Shown here one piece after another: positions 11,401 to 23,969 of a stretch of 47,995 nucleotides of DNA. Numbering within the stretch: the stretch's first letter is position 1; the number at the start of each line of letters is the position of its first letter. The notes beneath the pieces are model-generated. The model saw nothing but the letters and a program-made list of their open reading frames with translations, had not been told where the DNA came from and did no database searches. The stretch is from the NCBI GenBank assembly GCA_920105805.1, contig CAKKTI010000135.1, positions 1-47,995 on the forward strand, given 5' to 3'. This DNA comes from Condylostoma magnum (taxonomy: Eukaryota > Ciliophora > Heterotrichea > Heterotrichida > Condylostomatidae). Both the position numbers and the translations under genes were made by a program.

Positions 11401-12885
11401 CTAAGATGTTCTATAGTTTCTTTTATTAAGATTCCATTATTTAAAATAAGAAGCATGAGTGTCTTAGAGTCAAGGGTGTAAACTTGTATTCTCTTAATCA
11501 ATAATATTATTCAACACATTTATTTGATTCTGTAATGTCTATTTTGTTCCAATACGATAAATGATAGGGAAATGCATTGAGGATTATTCTAGAATTAAAT
11601 AGTCTTAAATAATAGTTGTTTAATACTTCTTTAACTAATTCTAAAGGATCTTTATTGACTTCTTTATTACTATTGATTCAAGCTCTTAGTTATATGGCTA
11701 CAATATAGAATATTGTTAATGATCCTAATTTCAATTCAATGCTCTAACTTTATCAATTAATTCAGTACATAGCTCGTATTATTTTATTTTAATCCTAACT
11801 AATTTTTATCCAATACGATTTTAAGTTAACATTTACAGTTTACTTTACTTTGTTATTAGCTCTTTTATTGGAATAAACAAATACATACTATTATATATAT
11901 TCTCAAATAGGCAGAATCCATAGCATAAAAGTAGCATTCTATTAGAATATTTCCCATAAGACAAATAAATCTATTCCCCTGCTTTATACTCTTAGCCAGC
12001 TACAATTTAAAACCTTTTCTCATTTTCATCAATTACTACAGAATCTTGTGCATTATTACACATCTTATAAAAATAGTAATCTTTATAATAATTATCAATC
12101 TATAAAGCCTGATCCATGATATCTTATTCAAACTAAACTCCTTGTGCTTCAAGCAAACTAATAATCATTTGAAATTAAAGTGTTATCTCACCCTTTTACA
12201 TCAAAGGCTCACTATCCTAATCATCATCATACATTAAGCTAGGAGTCTATACCTATTCCTCGTTTTTATTAATGTATTGGTAATAAGTTTGAGTATTTGA
12301 GTGATTAAAGAAGTCAGCAATTGGGATAATTGAATAATAAGGTAAGTTTTTACCAAAGGATCTTGTCATTAAGATTTTTCAAGCCCAAAAAAATGACTCA
12401 AAGCTGCTCATTTAGTCATTAAAAAGGTTTCTGGGTAATGAGTTCCTCCATAATGCTCAGTATTTCATGTAACTAATAGAGCGCTGTTTTTTCTCTGTTA
12501 TCAAATTTGTATCTTATAGCTCTAATAATTATTCTCTGCTTCAATCATGAATAGTATCTATTTAAATTTATCTCAAATAATTTATATAAGGATTTCAATG
12601 AGAATCTGTAAATTTTTGAAAGATTAGTCAAGTTGCTAGTCTCATGTCCTCGTAATCAGCAAATTTACTATTAAATACAGAGTTCTCTTGCTAAAAAGTT
12701 TATTATAGTTCACATTAGCTTACAAAATGTGATGAAATTACCATGTCTCTTGGAACTTCAATCAGTATATCGTCTTTTTGTATATCTTCAATTGCAGTAG
12801 CTCCAAAATATCCCCCAATATCTTATACTTCCCATTTATTAGTAGTTATTCCATTGTTCTAGCCTCAGCTTAGTAAATAATTCAT
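11401..12885 (-). CDS. SET-domain protein methyltransferase (SETD3/Rubisco LSMT type)
   Basis: About 494 residues. SET motifs occur in the order seen in SETD3, SETD6 and plant LSMT proteins: GGYFGATAIEDIQKDDIL (~residues 20-40), a helical insert with TRSFGKNLPYY, ADFFNH (~193) and EQIYLSYGKYSNRMLL with CYGF (~303-320). The Gln in GEQIY is UAG. The second half looks like the helical Rubisco-substrate-binding domain of this class. The product would transfer a methyl group from S-adenosylmethionine to Lys or His of a protein, with actin His (as for SETD3) only one possibility. The end is at UAG 11403-11401. Confidence 0.85.
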
Positions 12886-12982
12886 TTTTAAGAGTGATTA
12901 TGTTTATTTGTTTTTAATTTTACTATAAAACAGGTACAAAGGATTTAATGATTCCTCTTTACAATCTAAACTAAGACACTTA

Positions 12983-13390
12983 TTACGCTAAATAATTATG
13001 TATTATTCTATTCTTATCCACTGTTGTAAGTGATCTTTGTAATCGTAGTGATTGTGTGGAAATATGCAAGTCTTAAGAGTATTAAGTTTAATTCCTCTAT
13101 TGATTTTTGGTTTTGTATGAAATTTCTCTTTTGAATTGTAAAGAACTCCTGACCCTGCTATACCTTGGTAGAATGGAAAAGATATTAACATAAGGTTAAC
13201 TTTGAGCTCTTTAAATACAGGGTGTAAAAGTCCCTTAAATTTAGCTTGCTGGAAAATTGATTTTCTTATTACTTTTTTAAGTAGTCATTGATTAACTTTT
13301 AGTTGGCAGTTTTGGTATTCTGTATATTCTCAATCTTGGGGGATTTTTCTTTTGTTTTACAATAGGAGCTTTTATAATAATTCTTGACAT
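12983..13390 (-). CDS. Small basic hypothetical protein
   Basis: About 135 residues starting MSRIIIKAPIVKQKK and ending HNYLA before tandem UAA. It is strongly basic and Ser/Gln-rich, with a Pro/Arg N-terminus (NPPRLRIYR). An overlapping frame (minus, 13191-13003) is free of standard stops but starts mid-gene and is less consistent with neighbours. No domain recognised. It follows the aldehyde dehydrogenase on the same strand with a gap of about 65 bases. Confidence 0.5.
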
Positions 13391-13455
13391 TTGTTTAATA
13401 ATTATAGAAAAGTAACTTATTTCAATACAACAAAACTTAATACATTACAAGCATC

Positions 13456-14859
13456 TCAGAACTTAAAGCTATTAAACTAAGGATCAGCGATAAAAACAGT
13501 CTTAACCAGCACATGCTCCTTGATCCCATGCTCCGCATTACACCTTCCAACTCCGCTTTTCTTTACTCCTCCAAAAGGCGCATTAAGCATCATTTCCATA
13601 GTGAGTTGGTTAATATGAACTCCTCCAGCATCAATCCTTGGTGCAATTTCATCTCTAGCTCTTTACGGATTCCCAGTAAAAATAGTAGCTCCTAGTCCAT
13701 ACTGAGTATCATTAGCCAACTATATAACCTCCTCCTCAGTAGTGTACTTAAATAATGATATAACAGGTCCAAATATCTCCTCTCTAAAGCAAGTCATGCT
13801 GGGATTGGTATCCACTAGCACAGTGGGCTCTAACAACAACTTATCAATCACATTTCCCCCTCTTAACACCCTGGCCCCCTGGTCCTTTGACTCATTTATC
13901 TGTCTTATTATATTATCCAGTAGGTCTTGTCTAGCCACCGGTCCCATGACTGTATTAGGATCCATAGGATCCCCAGGCACAATAGGCTCTAATGCCTTTA
14001 CCAACGCCTCTGCGAATTAATCATGCATATCCTCATGCACAAACACTCTTTTAGGCGATATACAGACCTGTCCAGATGCCATACAAACCCTTCCCATTAT
14101 CAATTTCCCAATAGTAAAGGTGAGATCAGCATCTGGAAGAACAATCATAGGGTCACATCCTCCCAACTCCATACAGAATTTCTTAGAAGCCTGGGCTGCC
14201 ATACTAGCTATTTAGGATCCACCTATAGTGGATCCTGTAAAAGACACTCCAACTATCCTTCTGTCATTAATTATTCTTTATACTTAAGCGAATGTCAAAA
14301 ATAACACTTAGAATTCATCAGCTAAGCCAGCCCCTGCTGCAGCTTCGTTTAGTAATTTTCCTACTGCTGCACAGGACTCATCAGGCTTTAAAATTACGGT
14401 ATTTCCAGCTACTACATTTCCAATAGTATTCTATACAGCTGTGAATAGAGGGAAATTAAATGGAGCAATTGACAGCACTATTCCATGAGGGTCGTATCTT
14501 ATATAAGCTCTTCCTCCTTAAACACCTTCTACTGGCTCATTAGCTAACCATTTTTCAGCACCGTCACAGTAGATGTTAATACAGGCCACTGCACCGTCTA
14601 CTTCGGAGGTGTTAATTACGAGTGTTTTACCCATGCTGTATGTCATACTTTCAGCTAGCTGCTGTTTTCTGTTTATTAAGGCTTCCCCGAATTTACGCAC
14701 TTTTTCAATTCTTTATTGTAGGGTAAGACGGGATTCAAAGGCCTACTGGGAGCGTGATAGAGCCTGATCTACTGCGGCGTCTGTTGCGTAGTCATAGGAT
14801 TTTAGAAGCTCAAGAGTGTAGGGATAACGCTGCTCGTAGGGTCGTTGTGGACGCGACAT
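13456..14859 (-). CDS. Aldehyde dehydrogenase, succinate-semialdehyde dehydrogenase-like
   Basis: About 467 residues, the size of compact SSADH/YneI-type enzymes. The general base Glu is in MELGGCDPMIVL (~229) and the catalytic Cys in ASGQVCISPKR (~262); EEIFGPV and APFGGVKKSG are also present. The enzyme should oxidise an aldehyde, probably succinate semialdehyde or a relative, with NAD(P). There is no clear targeting peptide; the start MSRPQRPYEQRYPYT is the usual substrate-adjacent N-terminus. GC content and codon use are higher than in neighbours, as often seen in strongly expressed genes. The stop is UGA 13458-13456, or UAG 13479-13477 seven codons earlier. Confidence 0.93.
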
Positions 14860-14955
14860 TTTTTTGTTGAAGAAATTATTGAATGATTTTTAAATACAAT
14901 TAAGTGGAAATTATAAAGAGTTTTAAATATGATTAATTAACGATTTAATTAATAT

Positions 14956-16806
14956 TCAAAGATTATCTATTAATACTCCTAATCTTTCCCTCACTTCCTG
15001 CATAGTTGGCCTTTGTTCTGGATTAACCTACCAAATATCATACATTAACTATACTACTTAAGGATGCTCGTCTTTTAAGCTTTAGTTAATTATTGGCTTA
15101 TAATTATTTTTTAGCTGATTATACAGAATCTCTTTTGTCAATCTCTACTAATCTTCCTAACTTTATTAAAATGGAGTATTTAGTGTCAATACAAAATACA
15201 GAGTCATACCAAATGACCAAACATCTGAATATTTCCCGGGCCTTTTGCCCTTCATTTATTCAGGGGAACTATAAGACAGAGTAAAACCAGGCTTACGGGC
15301 CTCAAATACTCTTTAACTTAGTCCAAAATCGCATATTCTTGGTGTCAGATCTTATTTAAGTAGTATGTTATGTGGTTTTATATCAAAATGGCAAATTTCC
15401 TATTAGTGTAAATATTCTATAGCACATGCTACTTAATAGCATATTTTTAACTTCTATTTCATATTTTGTAGTCCCTTATAACGCATGAAAGTGTTTAATG
15501 CTCCAAGTTAGCAATATTCTAGAATAATAAAGTACTAGTTATCATACTATGAATAACCAAAGCACTATACTATATTTTAATGATTTAATTTCTTTAATAG
15601 TCAGTATTCTTTTATTAACCGTTTATTTGATGATTTATGCTTTTTTTACTCACTTTAAATTCCTATTTTTAAGGCTACATCAATACCTCTGTAATTGTTT
15701 TTAAAGATAGATCCAAAACCTCCGTGACCTATTGAGTAATTATTGTTTAATATGTCTTGCTTTTTTAACTCCTTAAATTCTAAAAAATCTTTTAAATCTC
15801 ACTGATATATTGTTTCTTAATTATATCGCTATATTATGGAAAGAATTCATGCTGTATAAAGCATTTTTTAGAACTCTTAAATGCTTGATCCATGCTAAAA
15901 GTACCTATGTAAGTTACCAGGCACTATGAATAACTATTAACTTACTTTATCGAATACCAATGATTTTAGTATATTCTTGCAAGGAATTAATCTTAAATCA
16001 AAGCATTTGTTTATAAATTACTCTAATGCTTTAATATACTCGAATTAGTTATGATTGTATTTAAGTATTTATACCAAAGGAACTAAATTTGTGTTGTTGA
16101 TTTAAAAGAATTAATCTATATTTTCTAAATATAGAATTTTTTTTATATTTTCGCACTGTTGGAGCTAATTAACAAAAGTTCACTCTTATTGCATATATTA
16201 TTCACTAACGGATTAATCTTCTGATACTAGAGTGATGGACTTCTCTTCAGATTTAGATACAACAGCAATAGTTTCTTATTTTTTCTATTAATCGTTCAAT
16301 TTGGCTCCTAAATTTATACAATTTTGGAATATATAATCAACATCACTTTCTAAGCTTTCTTATATCTAAGCTAATCCTGATACATATAGTTTATACTGCT
16401 TTAAGCAATGTTTAATAGCGTCCTTTATGGCTCACTCATCTTGACTTATTGAACTGTATATAAAAGCTAACTCAAAATGAATCTATTTAGATCTACTAGA
16501 GAACTTAAAGGCTCCTTACTGTATACAGCAATTAGCCTTTTGTAAGAAGTTGAGAAATTTGATCTTTTTCTCATAATTTGTGATTCTTTAAGGCTGATTA
16601 AACATACTAAAGGTGATTCTTATAATAATCTTTTGGTCATCTATTACAATTCACATAGGAAAAGTACAGCATTTGTCACTGATCAGAGCTGATGTGTCTG
16701 TAATTCTTAATACATACTATATACTGTCATCAAAATAAGATACTTTACTATGACTCAGATTTAAATGGGATAATACGTTGTTTATCTATTGCTATATCAA
16801 TTCCAT
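14956..16806 (-). CDS. Protein kinase with unusual N-terminal domain
   Basis: About 616 residues. The C-terminal kinase domain (~350-610) has the Gly loop GHGGFGSIF, the Lys in VALKI, HFDIKPHN, CDFGLS and SPEQ. Catalytic residues are intact but HRD is HFD, so it is a non-RD kinase and may not need activation-loop phosphorylation. The N-terminal ~170 residues form alternating strands and a helix-strand unit (FLQKANCCIQQGAFKFS) that recalls the YbjN/type III chaperone-like fold; a helical linker follows. The end is UGA 14958-14956. ATG 16806 is only 3 bases after a UAA that would end the upstream coiled-coil gene, and the two share frame, so they may be one protein of about 1,400 residues. Confidence 0.85.
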
Positions 16807-16809
16807 ATT

Positions 16810-19209
16810 TTAAATAATAGACCTATTAACATTACTTTTTAATCTTCTTCCTTTAGATACACTCTGCTTACCCACACTAAATTGTCTTCTGGTTGTTTGG
16901 GGTTGAATAGGAGGCTATGGAGTTGAACTGAAAAAGTTATTGTAAACTTTCTCTCTATGTTAAAGCTCCAATTACATTCTCTTAATAGCTTCATCGTTTT
17001 GCTTAAGGGCTTTAATAAATGTCGCATTATTTTATTTAAGTTCTTGAATTGTAAGTAAATCCTTACTACGGGAGGGCCTATCCTTCAATTTTTAATCAAG
17101 CATTTCTACTTAATTTGATAGTTTTAGGTTTCTAAGCTCTAATTTTTGCTTTGTATCTTTGTATTCTTATCTAAGATCAACTAGTTTTCTTTTGTAACGT
17201 TTGCTTAATTGTTCTATTAAGGAGTTATAATCACTTTTCTGCTTTCTTATTTCTTCATTTAAGTTTTGCTCAATTGATTAAATTTGGTATTTTGCCTAGG
17301 TTTCTATCTAAACTATTTAATCTGTCTTTTTTGTTAATTGTTAATTCAAATTATTGTTCTGGTTTTCTAATACATTGATTCTACTTTTAAGATTTGTAAT
17401 AAGATCCTAAAAGTCAACTAAAGGGCTTTCAATTTCAAAGTTATCATCTTGTAATTGAAAACTTTTCATTAATTCTCTGATTTATTCTTCTCTGAAGTTT
17501 AATTAATATTTCAACTAAGAAATTTCTTATTAGAGTTGAAAAGGATTTATATAAGCTGTCTCTTGATTATTAATAATATTAATTTGGTTGAATCGTTGGT
17601 AATCTAACTTAATAATTTTATTGAAAGTAAAATCTTCAGTTTAAGTCTCTTTATTATAATGCTCTTAATGCTCTTTTACTTCAACTTTGTTTAAATGCAT
17701 TGCAAGCTCATCTCTTAGCTTTCTTATTTTAGAATTAGCGTTTATTTTTAATCTCTCATACTTATCTGATTATCTAAGCTCATAAGTAATTTTAACTCTT
17801 TCTAAATCTTCTAATTTTTGGAGATAATTGTTCTTATTTTACTCGAATTGATATTGTTGTTCGTTTATTTTTAGTAGATAATGAGTCTTTAATTAGTTTA
17901 TCTTAGTTTTATACTTATTCTTTGCTTCATTTAAGATTTTAGTTAAACGTTAATCGAATTTTTCTTGTTATTATTAAATTCTTGCATCTATTTCTTATTG
18001 GATTTAATTGTTTTCTTCCTATAGAATTCTTATCTGTGTTTTATACTTTCCTTACATATGACATATTTTACATTTAAGCTTTTCAATAATTTCTCTATTT
18101 GATTGCCTTTTATTCTTTTCTTAATTACTTTCCTTTTTATAGAATCCAATTTCTTCTTCTTATACTTTAATATCCTTTTGCAGTTCATTTGTCTTATGCA
18201 TTAGACTTATTATCTTTTATTCTTTAACGTTTTATTTACAATAAAAGTTAGCCTCTTCTTTAGAATTTTACTAAATCAGCTTTTCTATTTATTCCTCTAG
18301 ATGAATTATCTTTAGATCATACTATTCTTTTATTTGACGTTATTTTAGATAACTTTAAGTCTCTATTTATTATATTTAATTTCTCAGTTATACTTACTAA
18401 TATTCTAACTATTTATCATAGTTATCAGTTAAATTACCTATGTCACTTTCATACTTTTACTTTTAAGTAGATAATTGACTTTTAATCTCAGAATCCCACT
18501 TGATCTATATTTCCTTTAATTGTTATTATAAATTCAAGTTTTATTGTTACATTTATTCAACCTTTTAATCCCTAGCCTTGTATATTTCATTAACTAAACT
18601 TGACTGCATTTATTTTAAACAGCTACCTAAACTTTGGAAGCCTTATTTAAGCTATTAATGATCCTGTTGTAAAACCTAAAGCTTATAGCTTAGTTCTTTA
18701 TTTACAGCTCCTAGATCATTCAATTTTTTATAAAGTCTTTATTTATCTTCTTATAGATACTAATCGTTTTCAATGTACATATCAATTATTTATTGATAGT
18801 TCTTCTGTAATTTTTGATTTTCTTCATCTAATAACCAATTCTTTATAAACAAATTACACTTATTCTTTCAAAATGTACACAACTGATGCAAATTATCAAT
18901 TATACTTAAGTAAAACTTTCCCAAATTTCCTTAATCATTATTTCCTTCACATTCTTACACAAATTTCTCTACCTCAATTTACCCATTAATCTGTTGTTCT
19001 AGGTTTTACTCAATTCTAGTTTAAGCTAAACGGAATATTTATTTTGTTTCCTTTCAGATTTACTGCTGATTATCTTATAACTACCCATCTAGCACCTATT
19101 CTAAGGCTTGAAATTACTAACAAAGTTAAAGAACACCTCAACTAATGTTCTAGTTTTCATTGCATGAGTCTTAGGTAGAAATTTACCAAAAGCTAGACTA
19201 CTCGTCCAT
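16810..19209 (-). CDS. Long coiled-coil protein, basal body/centrosome-like
   Basis: About 799 residues, almost wholly coiled coil from ~120 to 760, in one continuous frame with many UAA/UAG Gln codons. An N-terminal acidic segment begins MDEQSSFWQIST. Near residue 515 lies KETQTED, a canonical dynein light chain LC8 binding motif (TQT). The C-terminus is Pro/Gln-rich then basic (QPPIQPQTTRRQF, KGRRLKSN), typical of microtubule contact. If UAA 16812-16810 is read as Gln, translation continues into the kinase. I do not recognise a named orthologue; basal body, centrosome and ciliary rootlet proteins are candidates. Confidence 0.75.
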
Positions 19210-19250
19210 AATAAAATATAAATATGTTTCACAGTAAATTTTACTCAGGG

Positions 19251-19607
19251 TCAAAAGCTCCGCTGATAACTTTAGGAATTTCTGCCTTTTTGTAGATTTC
19301 GTGTATATTTTTGAATCATGAGTTGATTGATAGTAACAATTTCTTATTTTTTCCTTACTGGTGAATTTTATTTAGAGTTATTACCATTCTTACACTTTTT
19401 CTGTATTTAAATACAAGTTATAGAAATCCAGGCTTTATTCTCAACTTTTAAACTGATTCTACCTTGGTAAGTGGTGAAATATAACAAACTGCATAAGAGC
19501 AATGTAGAAATTAATAGGGTTAATAAGTAAAATAGAATTCCATAACAGATAATACCTTTATAGTGGATTAGAATAACTAGAGAGAAACTATGTCTGTTTA
19601 TTCTCAT
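19251..19607 (-). CDS. Possible small membrane protein
   Basis: About 118 residues. After MRINRHSFSL there is a long hydrophobic stretch (residues ~15-50, one or two helices around GILFYLLTLLISTLLL), then a basic Lys/Gln/Asn tail ending at UGA. It would overlap the start of the divergent DHHC gene by 18 bases. The opposite strand also gives a partly hydrophobic frame here, so this may be chance. The rest of 19210-19589 holds nothing else I can support. Confidence 0.35.
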
Positions 19608-20504
19608 GATATAGAGCGAATTTAAACCTATGAGGATTAAGAAGAATGCATAGATGAGGAGGAAATGAGCTAGGATGAAGATTCATAAAACATAGCATAA
19701 CAACAGCTTTAGGAGGATTATATGTCGGATAATAGCTCAAATACAACTAATTCAGGATAAGACGAACCATTTGATGATTTTAACTATTATGAAGAATTTT
19801 AGGAGAATCCTTACTAAGAGCTAGAATAAGATCAGTCTTATAGTGATAGAGTCATTATAGTAGAGACCAGATTTTGCACTATATGTAACATTGATCAGCC
19901 TATTAGAGCTAAGCATTGTAAAGAGTGTCAGCACTGTATTGCTTTACATGATCATCATTGCCCTTGACTAGGAGTTTGTATTGGGGAAAGGAATAGATTT
20001 TACTTTTATTGGTATTTAGTTGCTTAGTCCTCTTAATTATGAATTGGAGAAGTTTCTTTAGTTATTTCCTTTGAAATTTCCAATGATTTGCTAGAAATAT
20101 TCATATGGAATTGATACAGAATATTTATTATGATGTTTATGGGGTTCATTGCAGTAATGGTTACGATTTTATTAGTATTCCACAGTTATTTGGCTATGAT
20201 TAATACCACTACCTGGGAAATTGTGTCCTGGGAAAGGATTTCTTACTTAAAGCAGTGGCCGAGAGAGTATGGAAGCCCTTTCAAGTAAAAAATATTTGTA
20301 AACTTGTACAGATATTGCATTCAGAAATTACCAAAGAGCTACTCTGTTTGGAAATTACCTGAAAAACTTCCTGGTGATAATTAAATTAGTTTTGATATGT
20401 TTGACTTATAAAATATACTTAGTTAATTATTTCAATCAGTTTCTGAGGATTATTCATCAACATATAAAAACTATTATTCTTCATTACTACAAACATTTAT
20501 ATAA
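19590..20504 (+). CDS. DHHC palmitoyl acyltransferase, short form
   Basis: About 304 residues. The DHHC cysteine-rich domain (~90-140) has CTICNIDQP, KHCKEC, and the active site HDHHCPWLGVCIGERN, with the Trp of CPW encoded by UGA. Two hydrophobic helices follow (~145-215), then NTTTWEI, the TTxE motif of this family. It should attach palmitate to Cys residues of proteins at a membrane. Most family members have two more helices before the DHHC domain; here the N-terminus is an acidic soluble stretch, so TM1-2 are missing or the true start lies elsewhere. The stop is UAA 20502-20504, 4 bases before the ATG of the RCC1 gene in a different frame; a UGA at 20562 would be the next alternative. Confidence 0.85.
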
Positions 20505-20508
20505 AATA

Positions 20509-23500
20509 ATGTCTCATCGAATAAGAAACACTCTAAACATCTTCAACTGATAAGAAACGACTGAAAAAGTGTAACAAATATAAGAAACTAGAGAAAATCG
20601 CATAAAATAAGCATATATTACTGAAACTGATATTTTCATAATAACAAGAACAGGTTATCTCCTATAATAAACATTAAATTTAAACACAAATACTACAATT
20701 AATCAATGTAAAAACATTCCTTTAAAGACTAATATAGCCTAACTTAGCTGTAATAACGAAGCTGTTCTGATTTTAGACGAGCAGGGCTAACTTTACGGAT
20801 TGGGGCGGGATGAATCAGGAATTTTTCTAAACATGTAATAAAAACAATTGTACCAGCCTACAATTATCCTCAATTCCTTTAAAATGACTCAAATTTCTCT
20901 AGGAAAATCCCATGCTGCAGTATTAAACGAATAAGGCAAACTTTTTACCTGAGGATCTGGCAATTTTGGGCAACTTGGATCCAGAGAATATGAAGTCTAT
21001 GAATAAGGCCTTATATAAGTAGAGTCTTCGGACTTATTTAACGTTGATTAAGTTATTTGTGGAGACACCTATACAGTTATTTGTACATAGGGCGGGTATG
21101 TGTATATATACGGAATTTTAGGAAGCCATTAACTGACTAAAAGATGCTCTAAATAAAAGGTTATCAAGAGGCTTTAGTAAATTCAAGCCTAGATGCCAAG
21201 AAGTTTAGCTACTCCGATTAATTAAGGCAAAGTGAACCATCCTTATACACTGTAAGAGTTAGAGTAGCAGTTTGTTATAAAAATAGCGGCAGGATAGGGT
21301 ATAATATGTGCACTGACTGATAACGGTAATGTTTTAGTTTTCGATGATTGCATGGACATTGTAAGACTACCTGTTCCTGGGAATATTGATATAAAGAGCA
21401 TCTGTGTTTGTGGTTAAAGTGTATTAGGAGTTTCAAGTTAGTGATTATTTGAATGAAAGGAGGGATTATAAGATAATGATAGTTAGATAATGAACAGATT
21501 GAACACTGTTAATGCTGGATTATGTACGCTTGTTACATGGGTTGGCAGATAGTTTTAAATTAGTAATTTTTAAAGCTTTGCTGATAGCAGCTCAGTTGCC
21601 GGAGTTGTTGGGAGTATTGGGGGATTTAAATAAAATATATAGCCTTATAAAAGGGAAATTTTTACAAGAAGACTTTTAAAACCTTTGTATGAGTATAGGA
21701 GTTAAGAGTTTTTGCCTTAGGATTTCAGTAGTGATCAGGCAATTAATAATGCTTTGAATTAACGACTTATATTTGAGTAATAAAATAGCATTGAGAAAGC
21801 TATAAATCCGTTAGTATAGCCTTTATTATAGCAAGGCTTGAGTAATATTAATTATTTTTCCTAATAGGCTAGTTTTAAGATAGATTAAAACGCTAATTAA
21901 TATAAATATATCATTCTAGATAAGACTTTGTCCAAATTTAAAGATTATGATATGGTATGGGCTTTTTATTAAATTAAGTATTATGTATAAAAATCTATGT
22001 TTGATTAGAAAGTTCAATTAAGTGCCTCTTGTACTAAAGATAGATTTAAAAGTGAAGGAGCTAAAAGTATTTTTAAAGTTGTGAATAGATTAAATAAATA
22101 GAGGAATTAACAGAGATACTTGCAATTTTTTAGAAAGTACTAAGCATATACGTAGCTTTTAAATAAGGCTAAAATTGGTATATAAAGACTACATTAAGTC
22201 TAAGCCCAAAAAGTGTTAAGTGCCTAGAGAAAAATGATTTAGACTTGGAAAGACTAAGTTATTATTGCTCAGTTAAAATCAGAAGGAGCAAATAAAATTC
22301 AGAGCTTATTGAAAAATCACTTACTGAATTACTCTATTGTATAAATGAAGAATTAATTGCAAACTAACTCTATTCAAAGATTACTATTTAAACGCAAAAT
22401 ATAACGAATATTGAATAAATAAGATTTTGTAAGATTAAGATACTACTACACAAAATGAGTCAAAGCTAATAAGAATAAGCAAATTATAGATAACCACAAA
22501 TTAATGAAATATGTAACTGAGGCAATATGCATTAAGTTAGTATAAATAATTAAAACCAGAAAGCATTTTGCTCTAGGCTAAATAAATCGATACTAAAAGA
22601 ATAAATATAATCAAAGCTTTTTTCAGTACTTTATAACAGTTATTAAGAAAATACAGAATAGGTATAAGAACTATAGCTTTAATCAAATTTATAATAAATC
22701 CTATGAATAGCACTAGAAAAACTTCAAGTAAAAGTAAAAGAACATAAGAATAATTGAATTTTCCTTTAAACTTATGCAGATTTTCCATCATTATCAGTTA
22801 AAAAACTTGCTCATAGGATTTAAACAACTGAAAAGTATATACAACAAGCAGATAATCGACTTATCTTCAAGCGAAAGTATAGATCTACCTTGAGCCTTCC
22901 CAGAGTTAAGTGAGAACTAAGTAGAATTTAACTGGGACTATATACCAGCTTCTCCCAATTTACAAGTTTAATCTCCATATTAATACTCCCATTTTATAAA
23001 GACACCTACGAATAAACTCACAAATTCAAATCAAACCTCAATTAATTTCTAAAGTATCAGCCCAAAACCTCCAATTCCTTGTAGAAAAGATAAATCAAGT
23101 GTAAGAGAAAATCTTAGTACTGAGCACTCATCATTAAAACTTCCGGGGAATATTAAAAACATAAAAAGAAGTAAAAAGGTTGGAAGTAGTTAAAACACTC
23201 CTAGGAATAAAAACTAGACAATTGGCCCACCGTGGAGAGCTCCAAGTAGATCAGGCTCAATGAACTATTCTTATAACTTAAAAGGAATTAATCCTTAATA
23301 AAGAAGAATTGAATACGATTAGTAGTTGAGACAGAGGAAAAAAAATTCATTTAATAGATAAAAGTCTGATGCTAAAGGGGTAGACTGAAGATATTATAGA
23401 CGAGTAACACCTGTTAAAAAGGTTATAAAACCTAATTAAACCTAATTGACAAAAACTAATATAGAATAAGGAATCAATAAGATTGTAAATATGGTAAATA

Positions 23501-23769
23501 AATCCTTCTATAATAGACTAAAGCAGTCTCTCAATTAGATCAAAATATAAACTGGAAGCTTTTTTGATTACAGTGAAGATACCATAGATGAGAGACATTT
23601 AGAAGCAACTTGAAGATATCGAGTATTCATGCTAGGGATTTCGAAGCTTTAAAGAGCTATTTGCACCTTTAAAATCAAATATTTCAGAGAATTGAGGAGA
23701 AAATCGTATATTTTATTTTGATATTCGCTTATTAATATGGTATATTTTCATAATTTCTTACCTTATTGA
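20509..23769 (+). CDS. RCC1-repeat protein with helical, Sfi1-like tail
   Basis: About 1,086 residues. Residues ~40-340 hold RCC1-type blades (LDEQGQLYGLGRDESG; LNEQGKLFTWGSGNFGQLGS; LTDNGNVLVF), a beta-propeller used by Ran exchange factors and many scaffold proteins. Residues ~400-800 are basic amphipathic helices with spaced Trp/Phe/Leu (MIQTWKDQV, YYYTKWVKANK) resembling centrin-binding Sfi1-type repeats. The C-terminus is Ser/Pro/Lys-rich. In-frame UAA at 22579 is read as Gln because the frame keeps the same character beyond it; a shorter gene ending there is the alternative. The end is UGA 23767-23769. Exchange activity is not implied; a basal body or microtubule role is inference. Confidence 0.75.
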
Positions 23770-23969
23770 TACTAGAAAATATTATAATAAAAGTGCATTT
23801 GATGATAAGTCTGTAAACTGCTTCTTGAATCAATCGATAACTTAAAGCTATCTGTAAATTTATCCGATATATCAGAATAAATAGGGTATAATTTTTAAAA
23901 TGCCCTCAATAAAAGTAAGGATTTATCATACCCACGAATTGTACAATATAATTTTTTATAATATTTAAA

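Noticed and set aside
13003-13191. Minus-strand frame free of standard stops (MLISFPF...)
   Set aside because: Freedom from UAA/UAG/UGA is not evidence for coding here; the adjacent frame starting at 13390 is longer and ends neatly at tandem UAA.
15800-15870. Short intron in the kinase gene (GTGAG...TTTTTTAG)
   Set aside because: It was needed only when a wrong upstream frame was used. The correct frame runs from 16806 to the kinase domain without a break.
22573-22791. 72-residue hydrophobic frame on the minus strand
   Set aside because: It lies antisense to the helical tail of the RCC1 protein, whose Lys/Gln/Asn-rich codons give Leu/Phe/Ile on the other strand. The plus frame is continuous on both sides.
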